From NCBI RefSeq assembly GCF_002902085.1, contig NZ_PPQR01000022.1, positions 1-64,000 of the forward strand: 64,000 nt of DNA, read 5' to 3'. Source of the DNA: Staphylococcus simiae. GTDB taxonomy: Bacteria > Bacillota > Bacilli > Staphylococcales > Staphylococcaceae. The number at the start of each line of letters is the position of its first letter. Position 1 is the stretch's first letter. This document shows, piece after piece, positions 55,395 through 64,000 of the stretch. Under the pieces are notes generated by a model. It was not told the DNA's origin. It worked only from the letters and a program-made list of their open reading frames with translations, and searched no databases. Position numbers and translations under genes: made by a program.

Positions 55395-55409
55395 AATTTT
55401 CAGACAATT
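55395..55409 (+). promoter_or_regulatory. CodY box upstream of the amino-acid permease
   Basis: AATTTTCAGACAATT matches 14 of 15 positions of the CodY consensus AATTTTCWGAAAATT. About 90 bp upstream of the permease start. The rest of the gap 55071-55497 contains the rbsK terminator and a degenerate family A left-end fragment near 55174, no gene. Confidence 0.7.
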
Positions 55410-55497
55410 AGTGTAATGTAACTTTAGTGGTATAAAGGGTTAAATTAAATCTTGAATCTGACGATTGTCAGTTCAACAACAGGGGGAGATGTCATTT

Positions 55498-56859
55498 ATG
55501 ACAAACGAATTAAAAAGAGATTTAAGTAATAGACATATTCAATTAATCGCAATCGGCGGTGCAATTGGAACGGGTTTATTCTTTGGTTCAGGTAACACGA
55601 TTTCAAAAGCAGGTCCATCTATTTTATTCACCTATATGATTGTTGGGTTCTTTTTATTTTTATTTATGCGTGCTATGGGTGAAATGTTATTAGCTAGAAC
55701 TCATTTCAAATCATTTCCAGATATTGCACACGAATATTTAGGTCCATTCGCTGGTTTCATCGTCGGTTGGTCTTATTGGATGTCTTGGGTCATTACTGTT
55801 ATGGCTGATGTTACGGCTATTTCACAATACATAAAATATTTCAATCCCAATATTCCAGCATGGTTAACATGTTTTTCAGTCATATTATTACTTTTAGCCC
55901 TTAATTTAACTAGTACAAAGGTCTTTGGTGAACTCGAATTTTGGTTTTCACTTATTAAGGTAGTAACGATTATTGCACTTATCGTTGTAGGAATTGTCAT
56001 GGTCTTATTAGCATTTAAATCACCTTCTGGTAATACAGCAAGTTTTAGTAACTTATATTCACATGGCGGTATGTTCCCTCATGGTACACTTGGTTTCTTA
56101 ATGTCATTCCAAATGGCAGTATTTGCCTTTACAGGTATCGAATTTATCGGTATTACAGCTGGTGAGACTAAAGATCCACAGAAATCTTTACCACGAGCAA
56201 TTAACAGTGTGCCTTTACGTATTATCATTTTTTATGTAGGGGCACTCGCAGTGATTATGATGATCGTACCTTGGAATCAAATCAACCCAGCCAACAGTCC
56301 ATTTGTAGGATTATTTGCTTTAGCAGGGATTCCCTTTGCAGCAACGTTAATTAATTTCGTTGTCTTGACTGCAGCTGCTTCATCAGCTAATAGCGGTATC
56401 TTTGCGAATAGTCGTGTCCTCTTTGGTTTAGGTGATAAGAAACAAGCGCCAGAAGCAATGCATCAATTGTCACGTAGAGGTATCCCGCAAAATGCCCTAT
56501 TTGTCACATGTGGTTTAATCTCTATTACAGTTCTATTAAACCTTATTATTCCAAACGCCGAACAAGTCTTTGTCTACATTACGTCAGTAGCAACTTCAAT
56601 TACACTCGTTGTATGGTCACTGATTGTTATTGCTTATATTAGTTATATGAAAAAAGATAAAGCACTACATGCTGCAAGTACTTTTAAATTACCAGGTGGT
56701 ATTGTTTCTGCCTATGCAGTTGTCACTTTCTTTATCTTTATCATTATCGTCTTAATGTTCAATGCTGATACACGTATAGGTCTTATTTTATCTCCTATTT
56801 GGTATATTGGATTAACCATCGCTTATCATTTAAACAAAAAAAGACTACAACTTAATTAA
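55498..56859 (+). CDS. Amino acid permease (AAT family, D-serine/D-alanine/glycine type)
   Basis: APC-superfamily permease of about 453 residues with 12 membrane segments. Typical AAT opening LKRDLSNRHIQLIAIGGAIGTGLFFGSG (substrate-binding unwound helix GxIGTGLF near 25) and GITAGETKDPQKSLPRAINSVPLRI. The frame opens at 55465, but GGGGGAG selects the ATG at 55498. The CodY box suggests it is derepressed when branched-chain amino acids and GTP fall. Specificity cannot be assigned. Confidence 0.88.
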   Translation: MTNELKRDLSNRHIQLIAIGGAIGTGLFFGSGNTISKAGPSILFTYMIVGFFLFLFMRAMGEMLLARTHFKSFPDIAHEYLGPFAGFIVGWSYWMSWVITVMADVTAISQYIKYFNPNIPAWLTCFSVILLLLALNLTSTKVFGELEFWFSLIKVVTIIALIVVGIVMVLLAFKSPSGNTASFSNLYSHGGMFPHGTLGFLMSFQMAVFAFTGIEFIGITAGETKDPQKSLPRAINSVPLRIIIFYVGALAVIMMIVPWNQINPANSPFVGLFALAGIPFAATLINFVVLTAAASSANSGIFANSRVLFGLGDKKQAPEAMHQLSRRGIPQNALFVTCGLISITVLLNLIIPNAEQVFVYITSVATSITLVVWSLIVIAYISYMKKDKALHAASTFKLPGGIVSAYAVVTFFIFIIIVLMFNADTRIGLILSPIWYIGLTIAYHLNKKRLQLN

Positions 56860-56982
56860 CTACATTGAGATAACAGCATGATTGATTAATCTTCAATTTG
56901 TTTCATTTCTAAAATTAATTTGTGACAAGTTATTGTAATTTTCAAAATATCCTAGCTTTCGTATGTGTTTATGCTATATTAG

Positions 56983-56997
56983 TGATAATGATTATCA
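56983..56997. promoter_or_regulatory. Perfect Fur box upstream of the methyltransferase
   Basis: TGATAATGATTATCA is an exact match to the 7-1-7 Fur consensus TGATAATNATTATCA. It is 18 bp from the ATG, just downstream of a TATATT-like -10 (about 56975-56980). Iron repression of the gene is strongly suggested. Confidence 0.85.
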
Positions 56998-57015
56998 TTA
57001 AGGAGGCATATCATT

Positions 57016-57771
57016 ATGTCGAAAGAAGCTGGACACACATTTTTAGCTAAATTAGGTAAGACTAGATTACGCCCAGGTGGTAAAAAGGCCACTGATTGGC
57101 TCATTCAGCAAGGTCACTTTTCATCTCAAAAACGTGTATTAGAAGTAGCATGTAATATGTGTACTACATCTATCTACCTTGCTCAAACTTATGGTTGCCA
57201 TATCGATGCGGTAGATTTAAATAATAAAGCGTTAAATAAAGCACGTAATAATATTTCTAAAGCTAAGTTAGAGCATCTCATTGATGTGCAACAAGCAAAT
57301 GCGATGCAACTACCATTTGAAGATAATTCGTTTGATATTATCTTAAACGAGGCAATGTTAACAATGTTGCCTGTCAAAGCTAAAGAAAAAGCTTTAGCTG
57401 AATACTATCGAGTATTAAAACCTGGTGGTGTATTGCTAACACACGATATTGTAATTACCAATGAAGATAAAAAAGACGCTATCATTGAGCAATTATCATC
57501 AGCAATCAATGTAAATGTGTCACCACAAATTAAAAATGATTGGTTAGCATTATATAACAATGCAGGCTTTAACAATATCAAATTTAATAATGGCCCTATG
57601 TCATTAATGACACCTAAAGGTATGATCTATGATGAAGGATTGTTAGGTACTGTTAAAATCATTAAAAATGCACTAAAAAAAGACAATAGACCGATGTTCT
57701 TTACAATGTTTAAAACAATGTCGAAATTGCGCAAAGATATGAACTATATCGTCTTTGCAGCTAAAAAATAA
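57016..57771 (+). CDS. Iron-regulated class I SAM-dependent methyltransferase
   Basis: 251 residues of methyltransferase type 11/25. The cofactor motif reads VLEVACNMCTTSIYLAQ (about 41-57), with Cys residues replacing the usual ExGxGxG glycines; then AVDLNNKALNKA, ANAMQLPFEDNSFDIILNEAMLTMLP and YYRVLKPGGVLLTHD. A basic N-terminal arm (TRLRPGGKKATDWL) may contact substrate. AAGGAGG ribosome site. A perfect Fur box covers the promoter, so it is likely induced by iron limitation. Substrate unknown; a siderophore, haem or thiol compound could be considered. Confidence 0.85.
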   Translation: MSKEAGHTFLAKLGKTRLRPGGKKATDWLIQQGHFSSQKRVLEVACNMCTTSIYLAQTYGCHIDAVDLNNKALNKARNNISKAKLEHLIDVQQANAMQLPFEDNSFDIILNEAMLTMLPVKAKEKALAEYYRVLKPGGVLLTHDIVITNEDKKDAIIEQLSSAINVNVSPQIKNDWLALYNNAGFNNIKFNNGPMSLMTPKGMIYDEGLLGTVKIIKNALKKDNRPMFFTMFKTMSKLRKDMNYIVFAAKK

Positions 57772-57775
57772 TATA

Positions 57776-57822
57776 AATAAGGAGTTCTGAGACGCGTTAT
57801 TCGTCCCAGAACTCCTTTTTAT
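57776..57822 (+). terminator. Terminator of the methyltransferase gene
   Basis: AAGGAGTTCTGAGACG / CGTCCCAGAACTCCTT followed by TTTATTGG. Confidence 0.85.
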
Positions 57823-57823
57823 T

Positions 57824-58112
57824 GGTTCTCTATTTTTCAGGACTGATAAATAAAAAATGAATAATTTAATATATAAATTGTTTTGAAGCCGAAACTCCTG
57901 AGGGAGCAGTGCTAGTCGAAGACCGGGGCCCCAACACAAAGAAACTGATGAATCAGTTTCTACAAACCATGCAAGTTGGGGTAGGCTGAGACAGCACCCT
58001 AGGAAGGGACCCAACACAGAAAAACTGGTTATCCAGTTTTTTCATGCAATGCAAGTTGGGCATAGCGAGGCTTAAAAAATAATTATGTATCAGTCCAATT
58101 GGGGAGAGAACC
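57824..58112 (-). repeat. Family A element with two STAR units, reverse orientation
   Basis: GGTTCTCTATTTTTCAGG at the start and AGAGAACC at the end. Contains GGGGCCCCAACACA with an AAACTGATGAATCAGTTT stem and GGGACCCAACACAG with an AAACTGGTTATCCAGTTT stem, plus the AGACAGCACCCTAGGAAGG block. Mirror image of the copy at 1352-1640. It fills the 57772-58131 gap. Confidence 0.85.
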
Positions 58113-58131
58113 TTTTTATTATAGTTTCACT

Positions 58132-58938
58132 TTATGCTTCATATAAATCTAACAATGTATTCAACGTGTGTATAACACCATTATGCTGATTTGATTTTGC
58201 AATTATATCAGCATGTTCTTTTAACTCCGGATATGCATTATCCATCGCAACCCTTGTATCAGCTACCTTAAATAATTCAATATCATTCAAACCATCACCG
58301 AAGACAATTGTTTCACTAGCATCTACACCTAAGCGTTGTTGCAAATGTTCAATTGTTGAACCTTTATGCACACCTTTTTTGGCAATATCAATCCACTCTG
58401 CATCAGCTGCCACAATATATAAACGATCTTCAAAGTCTTTTAAATAAGTGGCATTATCAATACACGCTTTGTTAGCATCATGTACAGTCACTTTGACAAA
58501 GTCTTCACTAATGTCACTATAATCAGCAATATATTCCACATTTTCATAAGAGCCATGCACGATTTTCTGTTCGGCATCACTGATACCACGCTGAACATAT
58601 GCTCTTTTATCAGTACACACAATGATCGTTTGTTGCGGATCAATATGACGTAAACGTTCAATTAATTCTAGTCCTAATTCTTTGTTAAATGTTTCAGCCC
58701 AAATTGTTTGATGATTATATTGAATACGCGTTGCACTATCACCAACAATATAAGTATCTTGTTCTATACCATCTAATATTCGAGCAACTCTTTCACATTG
58801 TTTTCCCGTACAAAAAGCAAATGTTATATCATTACGTTGACATCTAGCTTTTAATTGTTGACATGCGTCATGATGAATATCGCCTTGTGGATTTAAAAAT
58901 GTTCCATCCATATCAGTAACAACCAATTTTAACTTCAT
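58132..58938 (-). CDS. Cof-type HAD phosphatase
   Basis: 268-residue HAD IIB hydrolase: VVTDMDGTFLN (nucleophile Asp near 8), CTGKQCERV, Lys in the IAKKGVHKGSTIEHL segment and VFGDGLNDIELF. Preferred start is the ATG at 58938 behind AAGGAG; an upstream GTG abuts that site. Follows the 6-phospho-beta-glucosidase gene by 23 bp, so it is likely the third gene of the PTS operon, dephosphorylating a sugar phosphate or controlling phosphosugar load. Confidence 0.88.
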   Translation of the reverse strand: MKLKLVVTDMDGTFLNPQGDIHHDACQQLKARCQRNDITFAFCTGKQCERVARILDGIEQDTYIVGDSATRIQYNHQTIWAETFNKELGLELIERLRHIDPQQTIIVCTDKRAYVQRGISDAEQKIVHGSYENVEYIADYSDISEDFVKVTVHDANKACIDNATYLKDFEDRLYIVAADAEWIDIAKKGVHKGSTIEHLQQRLGVDASETIVFGDGLNDIELFKVADTRVAMDNAYPELKEHADIIAKSNQHNGVIHTLNTLLDLYEA

Positions 58939-58961
58939 TATCGATGACACTCCTTGGATAA

Positions 58962-60404
<1,443 letters not shown>

Positions 60405-60415
60405 CTATCTCTCCT

Positions 60416-62344
60416 TTATTTTTTAATAATCGTTAACAATTGTTCCTGTGGCTCAATCATTTCTTTGTCACTAACTATAACATCTTCAAAATCTGCTGAA
60501 TTGGTAACAATAACTAATGTTACAGTGTCATAGCCTTGTTTCTTGATTAAGTCTTTATCAAATTGAATTAACGCTTGTCCTGCTTTAACATGTTCGCCGT
60601 CGCTAACAAAGACTTCAAAACCGTCACCGTTCATATTCACGGTATCTAGTCCTATATGAATCAATACTTCTGCACCAGACTCTGATTTTAGACCAATGGC
60701 ATGTTTTGAAGGAGCAATCATAGTCACCGTACCTTCAAACGGTGCGCTAACTGTTGTATCTACTATCGGTTCTATACCGACACCTTTACCCATCATTTCT
60801 TCACTGAAAATAGGATCAGCAACGTTTTTTAATAACACCTTATTACCAGCAAGTGGTGCTAAGACATTTATTTCCAACGGTTGATTAGTTACTTCATCGT
60901 CATTCGTATCTTCAGCTTTATTTGTCATTGCGTTATCATTAATATCTGCTGAGTCCACTTCTTCAGTTGTATCTTGTCCATATCCTAACAACTGAATTGC
61001 AACGATTGGTAAGACGAAAGCAATTAACGCACCAATAATAATGCCCCAAATGGACCCTGGATTGTGACTACTGTAGCCATTAACAATCGTTATTGGCCCA
61101 GGTAATCCAGCATACGCATAATATTTAGGATTAAAGAAACTAGCTACAAAGGCACCAATGGCACCACTGATACAAGCAATGATGAAAGGTTTTTTAAATC
61201 TTAAGTTCACACCATACATCGCTGGCTCTGTAATACCGAAAATACCTGTAATACCTGCTGAAGAGGCAATACGTTTAATTGATAATTGTTTAGATTTAAT
61301 TAACACACCTACAACTGCGCCAACTTGAGAAACAACTGCGATTGTTTGAAATGCCTGGAATGAATCGCTCTTATATTGTTCAAAGTTCGCCAATACCATT
61401 GGCGTGATGCCCCAATGTACGCCGAAAATAACGAATACTTGCCAGAAACCACCAATGAGCGTACCTGCTAACCATGGCGCTACATCAACTAGTGCATTAT
61501 AACCACTTGCAATACCATGCGCGACTAGAGTTGATAATGGCCCAATAATTAATAATGTAAGTGGCACCATAATGACAATTGCAAAAAATGGCGTGAATAG
61601 TGGGCGAACCACTTCGTGAATCGTCTTATTAAGAAACTTTTCAACATATGATAAGACCCACACTAAAATTAATGGTGGTAAGACACTAGACGTATATGTC
61701 GTTTCAGATAACGGAATACCAATAAAATTGACCGCCTGTCCTTGTCCAATTTTAGTGATTAGTGCTGTTAAATCTGGACTAACAAGCGCAGCATTACAAG
61801 CAATGGCTATATAGACATTAACATTAAAGTGCTTCGCTGCTGTTATTGCAATGAAAATCGGTAAAAACGTAAATGGTGCCCATGAAATAAAGTTAAATAC
61901 TTGATACGTCCCAGTCTTTTCAAAAGCTGGTGCAATTAAATTAATAATAATTAATAAACCTTGTAAAATACCTGCCGCTGCTAAAATATAAATAAATGGT
62001 GCAAATACTGCAGACATTGTGGCAATGACTCTATTTAAGATGGATTGTTTTTCGCCACTATCATTATTACTACTGTCACTTTGCTGTTGGTTATCTCCTA
62101 ATTGATCTTCAAATGCTTGATAAACATTACTGACAGCATTCCCTATGACCACTTGGAATTGTCCATTATTTTCAACAACCGTTACAACTCCATCCAATTG
62201 TTCTACTTCCTTTTTGGCTGTTGGAATTGAACGTTTCATTACAATTCGCAATCTCGTTGCACAATGTGATACTTTTACTACATTCTCTTCTCCACCTATA
62301 CGTTGAAGAATTTGTTCTGCTAATACCTTATTTTTATCTTCCAA
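60416..62344 (-). CDS. Beta-glucoside PTS enzyme IIBCA
   Basis: Single-chain phosphotransferase permease, 642 residues in order EIIB (1 to about 85; phosphorylated Cys28 in VSHCATRLR), EIIC (about 105-460, ten-segment membrane domain with TEPAMYGVNLR) and EIIA (about 490-642; VLIHIGLDTVNMNG with phosphorylated His). Starts at TTG, seven bases after GGGAGGCG. No LicT antiterminator gene or RAT element is seen; the divergent GntR gene and two dyads upstream suggest repressor control. A cre-like site adds catabolite control. Confidence 0.92.
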   Translation of the reverse strand: MEDKNKVLAEQILQRIGGEENVVKVSHCATRLRIVMKRSIPTAKKEVEQLDGVVTVVENNGQFQVVIGNAVSNVYQAFEDQLGDNQQQSDSSNNDSGEKQSILNRVIATMSAVFAPFIYILAAAGILQGLLIIINLIAPAFEKTGTYQVFNFISWAPFTFLPIFIAITAAKHFNVNVYIAIACNAALVSPDLTALITKIGQGQAVNFIGIPLSETTYTSSVLPPLILVWVLSYVEKFLNKTIHEVVRPLFTPFFAIVIMVPLTLLIIGPLSTLVAHGIASGYNALVDVAPWLAGTLIGGFWQVFVIFGVHWGITPMVLANFEQYKSDSFQAFQTIAVVSQVGAVVGVLIKSKQLSIKRIASSAGITGIFGITEPAMYGVNLRFKKPFIIACISGAIGAFVASFFNPKYYAYAGLPGPITIVNGYSSHNPGSIWGIIIGALIAFVLPIVAIQLLGYGQDTTEEVDSADINDNAMTNKAEDTNDDEVTNQPLEINVLAPLAGNKVLLKNVADPIFSEEMMGKGVGIEPIVDTTVSAPFEGTVTMIAPSKHAIGLKSESGAEVLIHIGLDTVNMNGDGFEVFVSDGEHVKAGQALIQFDKDLIKKQGYDTVTLVIVTNSADFEDVIVSDKEMIEPQEQLLTIIKK

Positions 62345-62363
62345 TGGTATCGCCTCCCATTTT

Positions 62364-62379
62364 TTGAAAACGCTTTACT
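62364..62379. promoter_or_regulatory. Candidate cre site of the PTS operon
   Basis: TTGAAAACGCTTTACT matches WTGNNARCGNWWWCAW at 14 of 16 positions. It is 20 bp upstream of the PTS start codon. Confidence 0.45.
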
Positions 62380-62388
62380 TAAATTATA

Positions 62389-62423
62389 ATTGTACCGGTT
62401 CAATTTGTAAATACCGTTACAAA
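62389..62423. promoter_or_regulatory. Two adjacent dyads, candidate GntR operators
   Basis: AATTGTACCGGTTCAATT (62389-62406) and TTTGTAAATACCGTTACAAA (62404-62423; TTTGTAA/TTACAAA arms) overlap each other in the 137-bp gap between the divergent PTS and gntR genes. Both contain a TTGTA...TACCG core. They are plausible operators for the adjacent GntR protein. Confidence 0.5.
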
Positions 62424-62481
62424 TAAAATAAGCACCATGATATAATAACTTCATATGATATTGAAAAGAGGTTGTCACAAT

Positions 62482-63186
62482 ATGCTGAAGTACGAAACCA
62501 TTGCACAACAAATTAATGACTATATTATTAACGGTCAATTTAAAGCTGGTGACAAATTGCCAAATGTTACTACTTTAAAAGAAAGCTATAACGTTAGTAA
62601 AAGCACTATTATTAAAGCGCTCGAAGTGTTAGAACATGATGGGGTTATTTATCAAGCTCAAGGTAGTGGTATTTATGTCAGAAACACTAAAGATGACAAT
62701 TATATTAATGTCTTTAAATCGAATGGCTTTTCGAAAAGTTTGAGTGAGCATCAAATCACGAGTAAAGTATTGGAACTAAAGGAAGTTAATGATCCACCAC
62801 AAGCAGTAATTAATGAATTGAAATTAGAAGACCATGAGGTAGTTTATTATTTAAAGCGGTTACGTTATGTCGATCATGACATATTATGTATTGAGGAATC
62901 TTACTATAATAAGCAAGTGGTTAAGTATTTGAATAATGAAATTGTTGAAGGATCTATCTTTAATTATTTAGAAAATGATATGAATATTCGTGTGGGCTTT
63001 TCAGATATTTACTTTAACGTCGATAAATTACAGCGTGATGAAGCACAGTTATTACAATTAGTTGAAGCAGATCCTTGTTTGCGATACCATCAAACATTTT
63101 ATACAACAACTGGTATCCCTTTTGATTCATCAGATATTACATTTCATTATCAGCATTCACACTTCTTTATACCAAGTAAGAAATAA
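62482..63186 (+). CDS. GntR/HutC family regulator of the beta-glucoside PTS operon
   Basis: 234 residues. N-terminal GntR winged helix (KYETIAQQINDYIINGQFKAGDKLPNVTTLKESYNVSKSTIIKALEVLEHDGVIYQ compressed as residues 3-60) and C-terminal UTRA effector domain (about 85-232). The ATG at 62482 follows AAAAGAGG. Divergent from the PTS gene, thus the probable local repressor, relieved by a phospho-sugar. Similar in plan to TreR and BglR regulators. Confidence 0.88.
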   Translation: MLKYETIAQQINDYIINGQFKAGDKLPNVTTLKESYNVSKSTIIKALEVLEHDGVIYQAQGSGIYVRNTKDDNYINVFKSNGFSKSLSEHQITSKVLELKEVNDPPQAVINELKLEDHEVVYYLKRLRYVDHDILCIEESYYNKQVVKYLNNEIVEGSIFNYLENDMNIRVGFSDIYFNVDKLQRDEAQLLQLVEADPCLRYHQTFYTTTGIPFDSSDITFHYQHSHFFIPSKK

Positions 63187-63284
63187 ATGCATTTTTAAAT
63201 GTGTAATTATTTTCAATAAAACTATTTTAACACTCTATTATTTATGACATAATTTAATTATTATGAATCATTGGAGTTGATAAA

Positions 63285-63884
63285 ATGAGTGAATTTATAG
63301 CAGCAATCATTGGTGGCATCATGTCTTTTCTTGCTACTTTATGGGCTACAAAAAAGCAATTTTCTCAACAACAGAGAATACGAGAAAACGATGCGAGAAA
63401 TGATATCGTTAGTATGATTGATATTGTCATTTATAAAACGGCAAAAGTCCGTAACAATGAATTACATTTCAAAACGGCCAACTTTAACAAAGCGGATACG
63501 TGTGATATAGTTTCAGATATTTTAAGAGATTATGAATCATTAAACCATCAAGTTCAAGATTTAATCATTAGAATGAGTAATTTCAAAGACAACTCTAATG
63601 CTCAAATTCAAGAATTCTTAAATTATTATGATGACTTAGAAATGCCTTATAACAAATTAAAGATTGCTTATAGAATCTATCAACAGCAATACGACAACAA
63701 CCAATATGACAATAATGCCATTGCTTTTTCAAAAAGAAAATTAGATTATGCTATTGGTACATTTATCAATAATTTAAAAAAGTTTTCATTACAACATTTT
63801 GAACATCAAATTTTCGAACCAAGCCTTAACCCTATACTATCTAAAGATGAAGCGATTCGTCCTAAAACAAACAGATCATATTAA
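63285..63884 (+). CDS. Single-pass membrane protein with helical cytoplasmic domain, unknown
   Basis: 199 residues. One N-terminal hydrophobic segment (FIAAIIGGIMSFLATLWAT, residues 4-22) followed by a charged, helix-rich domain with possible coiled coil (KKQFSQQQRIRENDARNDI...). The C-terminal half is Asn/Gln/Tyr rich (YQQQYDNNQYDNN). ATTGGAG ribosome site. No family recognised. Stands alone beside the GntR gene with its own terminator. Confidence 0.7.
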   Translation: MSEFIAAIIGGIMSFLATLWATKKQFSQQQRIRENDARNDIVSMIDIVIYKTAKVRNNELHFKTANFNKADTCDIVSDILRDYESLNHQVQDLIIRMSNFKDNSNAQIQEFLNYYDDLEMPYNKLKIAYRIYQQQYDNNQYDNNAIAFSKRKLDYAIGTFINNLKKFSLQHFEHQIFEPSLNPILSKDEAIRPKTNRSY

Positions 63885-63889
63885 TCATA

Positions 63890-63940
63890 GAGGCATGTAA
63901 GTTTAGATATAACTATCCAAGCTCACGTGCCATTTTTTAT
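63890..63940 (+). terminator. Terminator of the last gene
   Basis: GGCATGTAAGTT (63892-63903) pairs, with two G-U pairs and one mismatch, with AGCTCACGTGCC (63920-63931), followed by ATTTTTTATT. Confidence 0.65.
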
Positions 63941-64000
63941 TGAAAAATTTATCCTTATATCACCTTTGCACAATATTTATCGCAGTCTTAAGTGCGGTCC

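Noticed and set aside
57673-58017. 114-codon minus-strand frame overlapping the methyltransferase 3' end
   Set aside because: It is the reverse reading of a family A repeat fused to antisense of a real gene; no ribosome site.

Overview
The window is a low-GC Firmicutes chromosome segment that reads as Staphylococcus. The gene content (lytM, the choloylglycine hydrolase, brnQ, the formate/nitrite transporter, the secreted acid phosphatase, psuK-psuG-nupC, the SirTM operon) and the GTTGGGGCCC-type STAR repeats point to a species near the S. aureus group. The LytM-like protein is clearly LytM but not identical to what I recall of S. aureus. S. simiae or a similar outlier is possible, but I cannot resolve the species by eye. 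I see no rRNA, tRNA, CRISPR array, phage or transposase gene; this is ordinary chromosome with repeats in the intergenic gaps.

Left part (1-15.4 kb): an SDR reductase; a manganese-type ABC importer behind a perfect MntR/DtxR-like palindrome; then the five-gene SirTM operon (flavin monooxygenase, GcvH-L, macrodomain, sirtuin SirTM, lipoate ligase LplA2) with a divergent old yellow enzyme. This operon is the known lipoylation-dependent protein ADP-ribosylation system. It is followed by a Ser/Asp-rich lipoprotein, an unusual HAD-VanW fusion, a small TIM-barrel protein and a CynX-type MFS transporter.

Centre (15.4-31.8 kb): the most distinctive block, a full allantoin catabolic island. PucR, allantoin permease and allantoinase stand at one end. 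A long minus-strand operon then encodes AllC, AllE, two tandem AllD paralogues, FdrA/AllF, AllG, AllH and carbamate kinase. Read as a pathway: allantoin -> allantoate -> ureidoglycine -> ureidoglycolate -> oxalurate -> oxamate + carbamoyl phosphate -> ATP + CO2 + NH3. A divergent pair (HSL-type esterase and a second AllC-like amidohydrolase) is embedded in it. A PucG-type ureidoglycine:glyoxylate aminotransferase lies about 22 kb downstream, suggesting a split pathway. No xanthine dehydrogenase or uricase is present.

Right part (32-64 kb): a YjiH transporter, the pseudouridine cluster (psuK with an HTH, psuG, nupC) with a perfect cre, a PfoR-like protein, an HrtAB-like ABC exporter, a class C acid phosphatase, YfiT-like DinB protein, BrnQ, a formate/nitrite channel with a Rex site, lytM, an Asp-box protein, a choloylglycine hydrolase, an MFS exporter, pucG, a ribokinase, a CodY-boxed amino-acid permease, a Fur-boxed methyltransferase, a beta-glucoside PTS locus with its GntR regulator, and a small membrane protein.

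Two mobile-looking repeat families fill the gaps. Family A has GGTTCTCT...AGAGAACC ends and carries variable numbers of STAR hairpin units. Family B is a roughly 160-bp hairpin element. One B copy has STAR units inside it.
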